From contig NZ_AQWP01000002.1 in NCBI RefSeq assembly GCF_000375585.1, forward strand, positions 1 to 64,000: a DNA stretch of 64,000 bases. Reading direction: 5' to 3'. Position numbers and translations under genes: made by a program. The notes beneath the pieces are model-generated. The model searched no databases, was not told where the DNA came from, and was given only the letters and a program-made list of their open reading frames with translations. Positions 18,041 to 26,369 of this stretch are shown here, in pieces. Position 1 is the first letter of the stretch. Each line of letters starts with the position of its first letter. The stretch is from Sinorhizobium meliloti 4H41. GTDB lineage: Bacteria; Pseudomonadota; Alphaproteobacteria; Rhizobiales; Rhizobiaceae.

Positions 18041-18202
18041 GTCATCTCTCGCGAATTGTCCATCTCTGTATCTCACGGTTCAGTATGAAGTCAGCCGGCG
18101 TATCCAGGCCGCGACCGAATTGCCCTGCATCTCGGTTCCAATCTCCGGATGGCGCAGCAAAGTGCGCTACTTCATCGTCCCTTCCTTAAGTCGTGAAGCA
18201 GC

Positions 18203-18586
18203 TCATGCGCTGTTCAGATGGAGGATGTTGCCGTAGGGATCCTTGAACCAGACCATTTTGAACCCGTTCGCATCGTGGAGCCCGTCCTTGTATGACACAC
18301 CCTCCATCTCATAGCGCTCGAACGTCACACCTTTGGAACCCAAGTCGGCAACGATGGCGTCGATGTCTGGTCCGCAGTCCCACACCACGGCATTGGCCTT
18401 GTTGGTGCCGGCAAATTCCGAACTGTAGACGACCAGATACGTCGCACCCGTCTTGTAGACCAGCACGCCTTCCATGCCTTCGTCGTTGAGCTCAAGCCCC
18501 AGTATATCACTGTAGAAACGCCTCGCCCGATCGATGTCGCTCACCGCGACAATGGCCGAGGAAGACTTGTCGTTGAGTGCTTTCAT
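18203..18586 (-). CDS. VOC-family (glyoxalase/dioxygenase fold) protein
   Basis: A 127-residue vicinal-oxygen-chelate protein. The paired betaalphabetabetabeta modules are visible: VAVSDIDRARRFYSDILGLE at the start and GFKMVWFKDPYGNILHLNS at the end, the latter carrying the typical DPxGN motif. Members include glyoxalase I-like lyases and resistance proteins; the substrate cannot be told. It is 162 bp upstream of the cupin gene on the same strand. Confidence 0.87.
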   Translation of the reverse strand: MKALNDKSSSAIVAVSDIDRARRFYSDILGLELNDEGMEGVLVYKTGATYLVVYSSEFAGTNKANAVVWDCGPDIDAIVADLGSKGVTFERYEMEGVSYKDGLHDANGFKMVWFKDPYGNILHLNSA

Positions 18587-18746
18587 GGAATGTCTCCTTG
18601 ATTGACGTCCAAAGGACGCATGACCTGCTTCGGTTCCGACACCGAAGAGGGTGGTCTCGGCAATTATCCAGAGGTGACAAACAAATGAGGCTGCATCGGC
18701 GATGCCAAATGTCCGCTATTCGCCTCCCGGCCCAACGGTCGCTGCC

Positions 18747-18945
18747 GAGATCGCATACGGCCGCTTCGAGTTCAGTCGAGCGATAGAGGCCATAGCAGAC
18801 TTTCACGAGCAAGCATTCCTGGCACATCGTGCTTGGATAGCAGCGAGGAACGCCGACGGCGGTGAGATCTCGCGTTCGAACGATGCCTCGTTCTCGCGCC
18901 AAAGCGACAGCTCGCTCTCTGAGTGCTGGTTTCGGGCGTCTTTGG
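18747..18945 (-). pseudogene. Remnant of an AbiEi-type antitoxin or regulator, N-terminal domain
   Basis: Reading minus strand from about 18945 gives a frame without its own start codon that contains ALARERGIVRTRDLTAVGVP, RCYPSTMCQECLLVKVCYGL, then YRSTELEAA. This is the pattern of the winged-helix AbiEi antitoxin N-terminal domain (A-R-x-R-G-I-x-R-x-R-D-L-x-x-x-G-I-P-R-x-Y-L-x-R-x-x-x-x-G-L-L-x-x-V-x-x-G-L-Y). Several core positions carry unusual cysteines, and after LEAAVCDL the similarity stops; the frame runs on into the VOC gene. I see no partner AbiEii toxin. It is most likely a decayed fragment. Confidence 0.5.
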
Positions 18946-19049
18946 CGTTGACACGGCTAGTGGAATCGAGAATTCGTAATTCGCGGTTTCATCCTGCCCG
19001 GCGAGCCAGCTTTCATTTTTTCGGGCTGATTTTTCTCGTAGGTTTCCTC

Positions 19050-19394
19050 ATGCGTATCGCATGGCTTTTCCTGGTCCTTGCGATCGCGACCGAGGTCGTC
19101 GGCCTGACCGTGATGAAGGCGGCATCCGGCTCCGGCACCTATTGGGGGCATATCGTCATGTATGCCTCGATCGCGCTCTCCTACGTCTTCCTGGCGCGAG
19201 CGGTGAAGACCATTCCGGTCGGCGTCGCCTATGCCGTCTGGGAAGGATCGGGCGTTGCCGTGATCACGCTCGTCTCTGTTTTCGTTTTCGGCCATGCGCT
19301 CTCCGGTCGCGAAATGCTGGGCCTTGCGATGGCCGTAGCTGGGATACTTCTCCTCAATGCCGGCAGGAGCGATGCGGCGGAAACCGCCGCATGA
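19050..19394 (+). CDS. mdtJ: SMR-family polyamine exporter subunit MdtJ-like
   Basis: A 114-residue four-helix small multidrug resistance protein. The sequence tracks MdtJ: IATEVVGLTVMKAASGSG (conserved membrane Glu near residue 13), LSYVFLARAVKTIPVGVAYA and VWEGSGVAVITLVSVFVFG. Its stop overlaps the start of the next gene (ATGA), so the pair is translated together and should form a hetero-oligomeric inner-membrane exporter; MdtJI exports spermidine in enterics. Confidence 0.85.
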   Translation: MRIAWLFLVLAIATEVVGLTVMKAASGSGTYWGHIVMYASIALSYVFLARAVKTIPVGVAYAVWEGSGVAVITLVSVFVFGHALSGREMLGLAMAVAGILLLNAGRSDAAETAA

Positions 19395-19717
19395 GCGCGT
19401 CGGGTCTCTCCTTCGCATTCGCGGTCGCCGCCGGTGTGCTCGATGTGGCAGCGAACCTCGCCTCGACGAAATCGAACGGCTTTGCCCGCCGCGGCTGGGG
19501 TGCCCTTTCGATCCTCCTGGTGCTTGCGGCCTTCGCGCTTTTGGCGGAAGCGATCAAGGATATGGACCTGGCGATCGCCTATGCCATTCTCGGTGCAACC
19601 GGAATCTTCGGTACGGCCATCTGCGGCCGCCTTTTCTTCGGCCAGAGGCTGAAACCGATCGGCTGGCTTGGACTGTCACTGATTTTCGGCGCGGTGCTGG
19701 TGCTTCACACCGCCTGA
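19391..19717 (+). CDS. mdtI: SMR-family polyamine exporter subunit MdtI-like
   Basis: A 108-residue partner SMR protein. The stretch SNGFARRGWGALSILLVLAA, then LLAEAIKDMDLAIAYAILGA and GRLFFGQRLKPIGWLGLSL follows MdtI of enterics. Asp in GVLDVAANLA replaces the usual membrane Glu of this family, which deserves note. It starts inside the mdtJ stop codon. Its last nine codons (AVLVLHTA-stop) are duplicated 337 bp downstream. Confidence 0.83.
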   Translation: MSASGLSFAFAVAAGVLDVAANLASTKSNGFARRGWGALSILLVLAAFALLAEAIKDMDLAIAYAILGATGIFGTAICGRLFFGQRLKPIGWLGLSLIFGAVLVLHTA

Positions 19718-19787
19718 CGCGGCTGTTCTGAGCCTGAGCGCTTCTTCCTCAGGGGCGAAGCGACGGGCTGCCTGCCGGCACCAGCAG
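19688..19787. repeat. Imperfect direct repeat, copy A (mdtI 3' end / SDR 3' end)
   Basis: About 100 bp here match 20025-20124 at roughly 80 percent. Both copies contain the mdtI C-terminal codons and stop on plus, and the Arg/Lys-rich C-terminus of the convergent SDR on minus (KKRSGSE in copy A, KNKRSGSD in copy B). Shared landmarks include GCGGTGCTG, ACACCGCCTGACG and CCTGAGCGCTT. Confidence 0.75.
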
Positions 19788-19791
19788 CTAA

Positions 19792-19965
19792 TCATCGGTT
19801 TACGAGGCGCATTCCGGCATGATCGGCTGCCGGCTTGTCGAAGGTCAGCGTTTCGGCGCAGCCTGCCAAGCGCCCGCCGTGGGCGATCAGCGCATCGGAG
19901 AAGTCCCCCTTCGTCGTCCGGTAGGTGGCAAGCGCCAGATAACCGGCATCCGCTCGATCAACCAC
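19792..19965 (-). pseudogene. C-terminal fragment of a VapC-like PIN-domain toxin
   Basis: Minus-strand frame ending at 19792 reads REIVVDRADAGYLALATYRT, then TKGDFSDALIAHGGRLAGCA and ETLTFDKPAADHAGM. This is the second half of a VapC PIN domain, with the GDFxDALI metal-ligand Asp and AGCxxTLTFD. The first half, with the other catalytic acids, is absent, and no VapB is next to it. The fragment lies exactly between two copies of the mdtI/SDR junction. Confidence 0.65.
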
Positions 19966-20006
19966 GATCTCACGGCGCGGACCTTGGCCGGGCATGGGAT
20001 GTCGGG

Positions 20007-20888
20007 TCAAGATTGCAGGGGTCGAGGGCGGTGCTGATGCTTGACACCGCCTGACGGCTGTCCGTCGGATCCTGAGCGCTTGTTCTTCGGAGGCGCGGCG
20101 ACGGCTGCCCTCCCCGGTACCAGGCGATCGAGAAGCGCGAAATAAAGCCCATAGGGCAGGATCCGCAGCAATTTGACCAAGTACGTAAATCGTTTCGGGA
20201 AGGTGATCTCGAAACGCGAAGACTTCAGCCCCGCGCATATCCGCTCCGCCGCCTCCTCCGTGCTCACCAGCGCGGGTCTCGGGAATCCGCCTTTCGGCAC
20301 GGCCTTCGTATCCACGAAGCCGGGACAGATGACCTGCAGGCGGATGCCGATGCGGTCGAGATCGAATTTCAGGCTCTCCGCCATGTTGATGAGTGCCGCC
20401 TTGCTCGCACCATAGGCGGCGCCCATCGGCAGGCCGCCATAGCCGGCCACCGACGACATGATCGCGATTTGTCCATGTCCCTTGGCCTTCATATGTTCGA
20501 CAAGCGGAACGAGGCAGTTGACGACCCCGTTGAGATTGACCGCGAAGCTTCTGTCGAAGGCGTCTCGGTGCAGGTCGTCGCCACGGACCGGCAGGACGAC
20601 GCCGGCGTTGAGCACGGCGAGTGCCACCTGCCCGTGCTCGTATTCGATTTTTGCCAAGAGCCGCTCCATGTCCTTCGGATCGGTGACGTCTCCATCGAGA
20701 ACGATCATCCGCCCTGCTCCGGCTGCCTCGTGCTGAAGATCTACCAGCTTCTCGTGACTTCGCGCCGTGACCACCACCGAATAGCCTTCCTCGGCCAATC
20801 GAAGCGCCACGGCTCGACCGATTCCGGAACTCGCGCCGGTGACCCATGCCAATCCATGTTCGGGGCGGGCGGCGAATACGGCTGTCAT
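20007..20888 (-). CDS. Short-chain dehydrogenase/reductase with extended C-terminus
   Basis: A 293-residue classical SDR: TGASSGIG near residues 18-25, LNAGV, the S-Y-K triad at MSSVAGYG..GAAYGASKAA. After the Rossmann core comes the FEITFPKRFTYLVKLLRILP region, then a basic tail. The tail continues 13 residues beyond where the parallel copy of this end (copy A, 19688-19787) has its stop codon, because TGA reads TCA here; the original protein was probably shorter. Convergent with mdtI. Substrate unknown. Confidence 0.85.
   Translation of the reverse strand: MTAVFAARPEHGLAWVTGASSGIGRAVALRLAEEGYSVVVTARSHEKLVDLQHEAAGAGRMIVLDGDVTDPKDMERLLAKIEYEHGQVALAVLNAGVVLPVRGDDLHRDAFDRSFAVNLNGVVNCLVPLVEHMKAKGHGQIAIMSSVAGYGGLPMGAAYGASKAALINMAESLKFDLDRIGIRLQVICPGFVDTKAVPKGGFPRPALVSTEEAAERICAGLKSSRFEITFPKRFTYLVKLLRILPYGLYFALLDRLVPGRAAVAAPPKNKRSGSDGQPSGGVKHQHRPRPLQS
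20025..20124. repeat. Imperfect direct repeat, copy B (mdtI 3' end / SDR 3' end)
   Basis: Second copy of the segment at 19688-19787. On plus it encodes AVLMLDTA-stop (stop at 20052-20054), matching the MdtI C-terminus; on minus it is the present end of the SDR gene. Confidence 0.75.
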
Positions 20889-21200
20889 CTTTTCCTCGCT
20901 CGTCGACGGGGGTTCTCACCGGGGCGCCGCATAGGCGGCCGGTCCCATACCTCTCCGGACGGCAAGCGCCTGCCCCGCAATCTCCGCTTCCCGCCCGTCG
21001 ATTGACGGCAGAGACGTTTTTTGCCCGGGACAGGAAAGCTGCGAAACGCTATTCCTTGCCTGTAAGACAGAGTGAGCCGAAAACACGCCAATATTTCGGC
21101 AATCCTACCCATGAAACCAAATGTTTATCGGCTTGCCGTCGACCGAGGTTAGTGCTTGGCTAATGCCGGCACCCGTTCCGTCTAGCGCGAGGTTTTCAAA

Positions 21201-22241
21201 ATGCCTGTTCTTCCGTCCGTGCTCGAAGCAATCGGCAACACGCCGCTGATCCGGCTAAAGGCCGTTTCCGAAGCGACCGGCTGCAACATTCTCGGCAAAG
21301 CGGAGTTCCTCAATCCCGGGCAGTCCGTGAAGGACCGGGCGGCGCTCTGGATCATCCGCCAGGCCGAGAAGGCCGGGCAGTTGCGACCGGGCGGCGTGAT
21401 TGTCGAAGGTACGGCCGGCAATACGGGGATCGGCCTTGCCGTTGTGGGTAGCGCACTCGGATACCGCACCGTCATCGTCATCCCCGAAACCCAGAGCCAG
21501 GAAAAGAAGGACGCGCTGCGCCTGCTTGGGGCCGAACTGGTCGAAGTTCCGGCTGTGCCTTACAAGAATCCCAACAACTACGTGAAGATCTCCGGCCGGT
21601 TGGCGGCCCAACTCGCCGAAACAGAGCCCAACGGCGCCATCTGGGCAAACCAGTTCGACAATGTCGCCAACCGGCAAGCGCATGTCGACACGACGGCGCC
21701 TGAAATCTGGCGGGACACCGACGGCAAGGTCGACGGCTTCATCTGCGCCGTCGGCTCCGGCGGCACGCTTGCCGGTGTGGCGGAAGGTTTGCGCGCCCGC
21801 AATGCGGCGATCAAGATCGGCATCGCCGACCCGGAAGGGGCGGCACTCTACAATTTTTATGCCCATGGCGAGCTCAAGTCGAGCGGCAGCTCGATCACCG
21901 AAGGCATCGGTCAGGGTCGAATCACCGCCAACCTCGAAGGCTTCACGCCGGACTTCGCCTACCAGATTCCCGATGCTGAAGCGGTACCCTACGTGTTCGA
22001 TCTCATCGAACAGGAAGGTATCTGCGTCGGCGGCTCGACCGGCATCAACATCGCCGGAGCCGTGCGGCTTGCCCGTGACCTGGGGCCGGGACACACGGTC
22101 GTGACGATCCTTTGCGACTATGGTAACCGCTATCAGTCGAAGCTCTTCAATCCGGACTTCCTGACCTCCAAGGGTTTGCCGGTTCCGGACTGGCTGAAGA
22201 CGACCTCGAACATAGCAGTGCCATACGAACCCGCTGGATAG
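21201..22241 (+). CDS. cysK: Cysteine synthase A (O-acetylserine sulfhydrylase)
   Basis: A 346-residue PLP enzyme making cysteine from O-acetylserine and sulfide. The PLP lysine is K44 in PGQSVKDRAA; the phosphate- and substrate-binding loop is VEGTAGNTGIG, and GSGGTLAGVAEGL is the glycine-rich phosphate loop. It is somewhat longer than enteric CysK (about 320), as usual for this rhizobial type. The next gene (AlaX-like) starts 7 bp later, so they are co-transcribed. Confidence 0.93.
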   Translation: MPVLPSVLEAIGNTPLIRLKAVSEATGCNILGKAEFLNPGQSVKDRAALWIIRQAEKAGQLRPGGVIVEGTAGNTGIGLAVVGSALGYRTVIVIPETQSQEKKDALRLLGAELVEVPAVPYKNPNNYVKISGRLAAQLAETEPNGAIWANQFDNVANRQAHVDTTAPEIWRDTDGKVDGFICAVGSGGTLAGVAEGLRARNAAIKIGIADPEGAALYNFYAHGELKSSGSSITEGIGQGRITANLEGFTPDFAYQIPDAEAVPYVFDLIEQEGICVGGSTGINIAGAVRLARDLGPGHTVVTILCDYGNRYQSKLFNPDFLTSKGLPVPDWLKTTSNIAVPYEPAG

Positions 22242-22248
22242 GATTGCC

Positions 22249-22998
22249 ATGACCGGAACCGTCACCGCCCTCTTCCGAGACGATTTTTACCTCTCGACCT
22301 GCGAAGCACGTGTGACGGCAATCCTGGAAGGCGGCGGCATCCAGCTGGATCAGACCTGCTTTTATGCGACATCCGGCGGGCAACCGGGAGACACGGGTTT
22401 CCTCGAGCGCGAAGACGGCAGCCGCATCGACATCGTCGAAACCCGGCATGGCGCGACCAAGGACGTCATCGCTCACATGCCTGTCGGCGGCGCGCCCACG
22501 CCGGCGGTCGGCGAGAAGCTCGTGCTGCACATCGACTGGCCGCGCCGCTACCGGCTGATGCGCATGCACACGGCCTGCCACCTGCTGTCGGTCGTCTGCC
22601 CCTTCCCGATCACCGGCGCAGCCGTCGGCGAGGAGGAAAGCCGTGTGGACTTCGATATGAGCGAAACGATCGACAAGGACGAGGTCACGGCAGCGCTGAT
22701 GAAACTCGTCGAAGAGAACCATCCGGTCTACGTGCAGTGGATCACCGACGAGGAGCTGGCCGCCAATCCGGGCATTGTCAAGTCGAAGAACGTCCGCCCG
22801 CCGATGGGGCTTGGCCGGGTCAGTCTCGTCTGCATCGGCGAGAATTCATCGATCGACAGCCAGCCCTGCGGCGGAACGCATGTTTCCGAGACGCAGGAAG
22901 TGGGCGCGATCCACATCGCCAAGATCGAGAAGAAGGGCAAGGAAAACAGGCGTTTCCGTATACGCTTCGCGACGCCCGAAGATGGGGTTGCAGTTTAG
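22249..22998 (+). CDS. Alanyl-tRNA editing protein (AlaX type)
   Basis: A 249-residue stand-alone editing domain. The zinc site is formed by H107-x3-H111 (MHTACHLLSVV) and the C-x3-H pattern SQPCGGTHVSET near residue 206. AlaX proteins deacylate Ser- or Gly-tRNA-Ala and so guard against mistranslation. It has the AlaX-M-like length with the N-terminal beta domain (FYATSGGQPGDTG). It sits directly after cysK in an apparent operon with a sulfurtransferase and an acetyltransferase. Confidence 0.9.
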   Translation: MTGTVTALFRDDFYLSTCEARVTAILEGGGIQLDQTCFYATSGGQPGDTGFLEREDGSRIDIVETRHGATKDVIAHMPVGGAPTPAVGEKLVLHIDWPRRYRLMRMHTACHLLSVVCPFPITGAAVGEEESRVDFDMSETIDKDEVTAALMKLVEENHPVYVQWITDEELAANPGIVKSKNVRPPMGLGRVSLVCIGENSSIDSQPCGGTHVSETQEVGAIHIAKIEKKGKENRRFRIRFATPEDGVAV

Positions 22999-23050
22999 TG
23001 CGGGCAGGGAAATTGTTCTTTCACATGAGAAAGCCAGTGGAGTGACGACG

Positions 23051-23914
23051 ATGAATGGTGATAACGAAAACAAGAGCCGCTTTGTCGTTTCTGCGGATTG
23101 GCTTGAACAGCGCCTCGATGATCCGTCGGTCAAGATAATCGATGCCTCCTGGTATCTGCCGGCGCAGAACCGCGACGGGCAAGCCGAATACGCCGCCGCG
23201 CACATTCCCGGTGCGGTCTTCTTCGATCAGGACGCGATCGCCGATCGGTCGAGCGCGCTGCCGCACACCTTGCCCTCTCCCGTGGCATTCGCCGACGCCG
23301 TGGGCGCAATGGGAATCAGCGAGAACGACACGATCGTCGTCTACGACGGCCCGGGGATTTTCACCGCTCCGAGAGTCTGGTGGATGTTCCGAATCATGGG
23401 CGCCAAAAACGTCTTCGTTCTCGATGGCGGAATGGACGGCTGGAAAGCGGACGGCCGGCCGACGACGACTGAGGTCCCGAAATTCAGCCCGCAGGTTTTC
23501 AACGCAGTCTTCAACCCGAACGCGGTCACCTCGTTCGAGCGCATGAGAGATGTGGTCGAGCACCGGCTCTCGCAGATTGCCGATGCGCGCAGCGCCGGGC
23601 GCTTTGCCGGAGAGGAACCGGAACCGCGGGCAGGCATGCGGTCGGGCCATATGCCGGGCGCAAGGAGCCTGCCTTCGGGCGTATTCTCCGAAAAGGGCAG
23701 GTTCAAGGATCTCGATGCGCTGCGCCGGACTTTCGCGGATGCCGGCATCGATCTGACGAAGCCGGTCGTCACGAGCTGCGGCTCCGGCATTACCGCCGCC
23801 ATCATCACGCTTGCGCTTCAATCCTTGGGACATGAGGACAATACGCTTTATGATGGCTCCTGGTCGGAATGGGGTAGCCGGCCGGATACTCCGGTTGCAA
23901 TCGGTAAAGAGTGA
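23051..23914 (+). CDS. sseA: 3-mercaptopyruvate/thiosulfate sulfurtransferase
   Basis: A 287-residue two-domain rhodanese. The inactive N-terminal domain is followed by the active C-terminal one, whose catalytic loop is TSCGSGITAA (C-G-S-G-I-T-A, the mercaptopyruvate type). The GHMPGARSLP and SWSEWGSRPDTPV signatures are present. It transfers sulfur from 3-mercaptopyruvate to thiophilic acceptors. It follows the AlaX gene by 52 bp and cysK lies upstream, so cysteine making and sulfur transfer are linked here. Confidence 0.92.
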   Translation: MNGDNENKSRFVVSADWLEQRLDDPSVKIIDASWYLPAQNRDGQAEYAAAHIPGAVFFDQDAIADRSSALPHTLPSPVAFADAVGAMGISENDTIVVYDGPGIFTAPRVWWMFRIMGAKNVFVLDGGMDGWKADGRPTTTEVPKFSPQVFNAVFNPNAVTSFERMRDVVEHRLSQIADARSAGRFAGEEPEPRAGMRSGHMPGARSLPSGVFSEKGRFKDLDALRRTFADAGIDLTKPVVTSCGSGITAAIITLALQSLGHEDNTLYDGSWSEWGSRPDTPVAIGKE

Positions 23915-23919
23915 GAGCC

Positions 23920-24483
23920 ATGCCAAGGTCAAAGCCTGCCGCGATCACGGCGCACGTGACCGAACTCGAAATGACGTCGCCGCCGAAGCAAAGTCTGCCG
24001 ATGCCGATCAACATCCATACGGCGATCCTGCGCGTTTCGGATATTCCCCTCGCCTATTACCGCTTTCTCTATCTGCGTGTCGGAAAGCGCTGGCACTGGG
24101 CGGAGCGCCTGCGCATGAGCGACGACGATCTGGCGGCTATCCTCCACGACAAGCGAACGACGGTCATGGTCCTCTATGTGGACGGTGCGCCGGCCGGTTT
24201 CTTCGAATTCCGGCAACTCGACGATGACGTCATCGACCTCACCCATTTCGGGCTCATGGAGCACGCGCTCGGCCTGGGACTCGGTAAGTGGTTCTTGCTG
24301 CAGACATTGTTTGCGGCCTGGGCCATGAACCCGCGCAAGGTCACGGTCACGACGAACAATCTCGATCATCCCCGGGCGCTGCAGCTTTACCAGCAGTTCG
24401 GCTTTTCTCCGGTCGCGACGCGGGAGACGGTGGTCGAGCCGCTGAGCGACGAGGAACTTCTCACCTTCGCGAAGAAGCTCTGA
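23920..24483 (+). CDS. GNAT-family N-acetyltransferase
   Basis: A 187-residue acyltransferase. The acetyl-CoA region is seen in GLMEHALGLGLGKWFLLQTL and TTNNLDHPRALQLYQQFGFS, the latter being the typical N-x2-A-x3-Y-x2-F-G-F close. Start ATG 23920 lies 5 bp after the sseA stop with a GAGTGAGAG purine tract; GTG 23911 overlapping the stop is an alternative. Last gene of the cysK run. Substrate unknown. Confidence 0.88.
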   Translation: MPRSKPAAITAHVTELEMTSPPKQSLPMPINIHTAILRVSDIPLAYYRFLYLRVGKRWHWAERLRMSDDDLAAILHDKRTTVMVLYVDGAPAGFFEFRQLDDDVIDLTHFGLMEHALGLGLGKWFLLQTLFAAWAMNPRKVTVTTNNLDHPRALQLYQQFGFSPVATRETVVEPLSDEELLTFAKKL

Positions 24484-24585
24484 ACGGCTTCGGAATCTTA
24501 GATCTAAGTTCGGCAAGTATCGGGTGTCGTTCCCTGACGCCAGTGCGCATCTTTCTCCTGAATTCAGCCAATCGGGAGAAGCGCC

Positions 24586-25053
24586 ATGAAACTCAATTAC
24601 GTTGCAATGCCCGTCGAGGAAGCGGAGCGGCTAAGACAAGGCGGGCGGGATGCCTATGGCCACCGGCCCGAGCGGCGCATTTCGGACGGCGACGGCGTGC
24701 CGTGCCGGCACTGTCTTCGTAATGTCGATGAAGGCCAGCCTTATCTCGTTCTGGCCTACCGGCCGTTTTCGTCGGTCCAGGCCTATGCCGAAACGGGACC
24801 GATCTTCATGCATGCCGAAAATTGCGCGGTTCACGACGGAGCCTCCGTGCCGCCGATTCTCGCGTCCAGCAAGAGCTATCTTCTGCGTGGCTACGGGAGT
24901 GATGAGCGCATCGTCTACGGTACCGGCGGGGCCGTCGATGCCGAGTACCTCGAGCAGCGGGCCGAGGAATTGCTGGCACGGCCGGACGTCGCCTTCGTGC
25001 ATGTTCGCTCGGGAAAATACAACTGCTACCAGTGCCGCATCGAAGCGGCCTGA
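24586..25053 (+). CDS. DUF1203 protein
   Basis: A 155-residue protein of the DUF1203 family, recognised by VPCRHCLRNVDEGQPYLVLA, RPFSSVQAYAETGPIFMHA, and the C-terminal VAFVHVRSGKYNCYQCRIE. The CxxC pairs at about 39-42 and 147-150, with a His/Cys in HAENC, suggest a metal site, but no function is established. GGGAGAAGCGCC precedes the ATG. Confidence 0.85.
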   Translation: MKLNYVAMPVEEAERLRQGGRDAYGHRPERRISDGDGVPCRHCLRNVDEGQPYLVLAYRPFSSVQAYAETGPIFMHAENCAVHDGASVPPILASSKSYLLRGYGSDERIVYGTGGAVDAEYLEQRAEELLARPDVAFVHVRSGKYNCYQCRIEAA

Positions 25054-25094
25054 GTGGGAGCCCGGCGCTTGACGGCGCCGGGCGGTTCAGCGTG

Positions 25095-26213
25095 TCAGGC
25101 GACGTGAAGGACGGCCTCGGGAGCGTGGGCGTCGTAGCCGAGCGCTTCGGCCACGGCCGCGTTGGTTACGCGGCCTCGGTGGACATTGAGGCCGGCGCGC
25201 AGATGCCGGTCCTCGGCGATCGCCTTGAGGCCGCGGTCGGCGAGCTGAAGTCCGTATTGGAGCGTCGCATTGTTGAGGGCGTGCGCCGACGTGATCGGCA
25301 CGGCCCCCGGCATGTTCGCGACGCAGTAGTGCACGATGCCGTCGACCTCATAGGTTGGTTCGGAGTGCGTCGTCGCATGCGACGTCTCGAAGCAGCCGCC
25401 CTGGTCGATCGCGACATCGACAATGACAGCGCCTTTTTTCATGGCGGACAGCATTTCGCGCGTGACGAGCTTCGGCGCAGCAGCGCCGGGAATGAGCACG
25501 GCTCCGATGACCATGTCGGCGGAGAAGACTTCCTCTTCCAAGGCATCGATCGTCGAGTAGCGCGTATGGACACGGCCGTTGAAGATATCGTCGAGTTGGC
25601 GCAGACGCGGCAGGGACCGGTCCAGGATCGAAACGTCGGCCCCGAGACCCGCAGCCATCTTGGCCGCATGCAGGCCGACGACGCCGCCGCCGATGATCGC
25701 GACCTTGGCCGGAAGAACGCCCGGTACGCCGCCGAGCAGGATTCCGCGGCCACCATTTGCCTTCTGGAGCGAGGTCGCGCCCGCCTGGATCGCCAGCCGT
25801 CCCGCGACCTCGGACATCGGCGCAAGCAGCGGCAACCCGCCGCGCTCATCCGTCACGGTCTCGTAGGCGACCGCCGTGACGCCGGACTTGAGAAGTCCCT
25901 GGGTCTGTTCCGGGTCCGGTGCGAGATGAAGATAGGTATAGAGAATCTGGCCTTCGCGCAGTTGCGCCCATTCGGAGGGCTGCGGCTCCTTGACCTTGAC
26001 GATCATATCCGCCTTTTCGAAGACTTCCCTGGCTGTCGGTACGATCCTCGCACCGGCTGCGCGATAGGAGTCGTCATCCGCCCCGATCCCTGCCCCGGCC
26101 TTTGTTTCCACGATGACCTCGTGGCCGTGGGCTGCATATTCCCGTACTGATCCGGGCGTAAGGCCGACACGGTATTCATGGTTTTTGATTTCCTTCGGGC
26201 AACCGACACGCAT
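25095..26213 (-). CDS. ald: Alanine dehydrogenase
   Basis: A 372-residue NAD-dependent enzyme interconverting L-alanine and pyruvate plus ammonia. N-terminal [20 protein letters not shown] holds the substrate Arg; the central [20 protein letters not shown] is the NAD Rossmann fold. Divergent from an Lrp/AsnC-type gene 156 bp away, the usual alanine-responsive regulator arrangement. Confidence 0.97.
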   Translation of the reverse strand: MRVGCPKEIKNHEYRVGLTPGSVREYAAHGHEVIVETKAGAGIGADDDSYRAAGARIVPTAREVFEKADMIVKVKEPQPSEWAQLREGQILYTYLHLAPDPEQTQGLLKSGVTAVAYETVTDERGGLPLLAPMSEVAGRLAIQAGATSLQKANGGRGILLGGVPGVLPAKVAIIGGGVVGLHAAKMAAGLGADVSILDRSLPRLRQLDDIFNGRVHTRYSTIDALEEEVFSADMVIGAVLIPGAAAPKLVTREMLSAMKKGAVIVDVAIDQGGCFETSHATTHSEPTYEVDGIVHYCVANMPGAVPITSAHALNNATLQYGLQLADRGLKAIAEDRHLRAGLNVHRGRVTNAAVAEALGYDAHAPEAVLHVA

Positions 26214-26369
26214 GTTTGCGTTCCTCTCCTATCTGTGGGCTTTTGCCGCGCTGATGAGGGGTCCAGCAAAGCAGATGGCATTCCGAATGTCCTTGCAAAG
26301 ACGTGCTCATCCATGCATTGCTTTCGGGAGTTATTGCGCAAAACAGCGACTATTCGAAAGAAGGTGCGA

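Noticed and set aside
18507..18746. Continuation of the AbiEi-like frame to 18507
   Set aside because: After LEAAVCDL the frame no longer resembles the family and overlaps the VOC gene.
19792..20919. 375-codon open frame on minus across the SDR gene
   Set aside because: Most of it is an alternate frame of the SDR; only its last part, the VapC-like fragment, resembles a protein, so only that part is kept.
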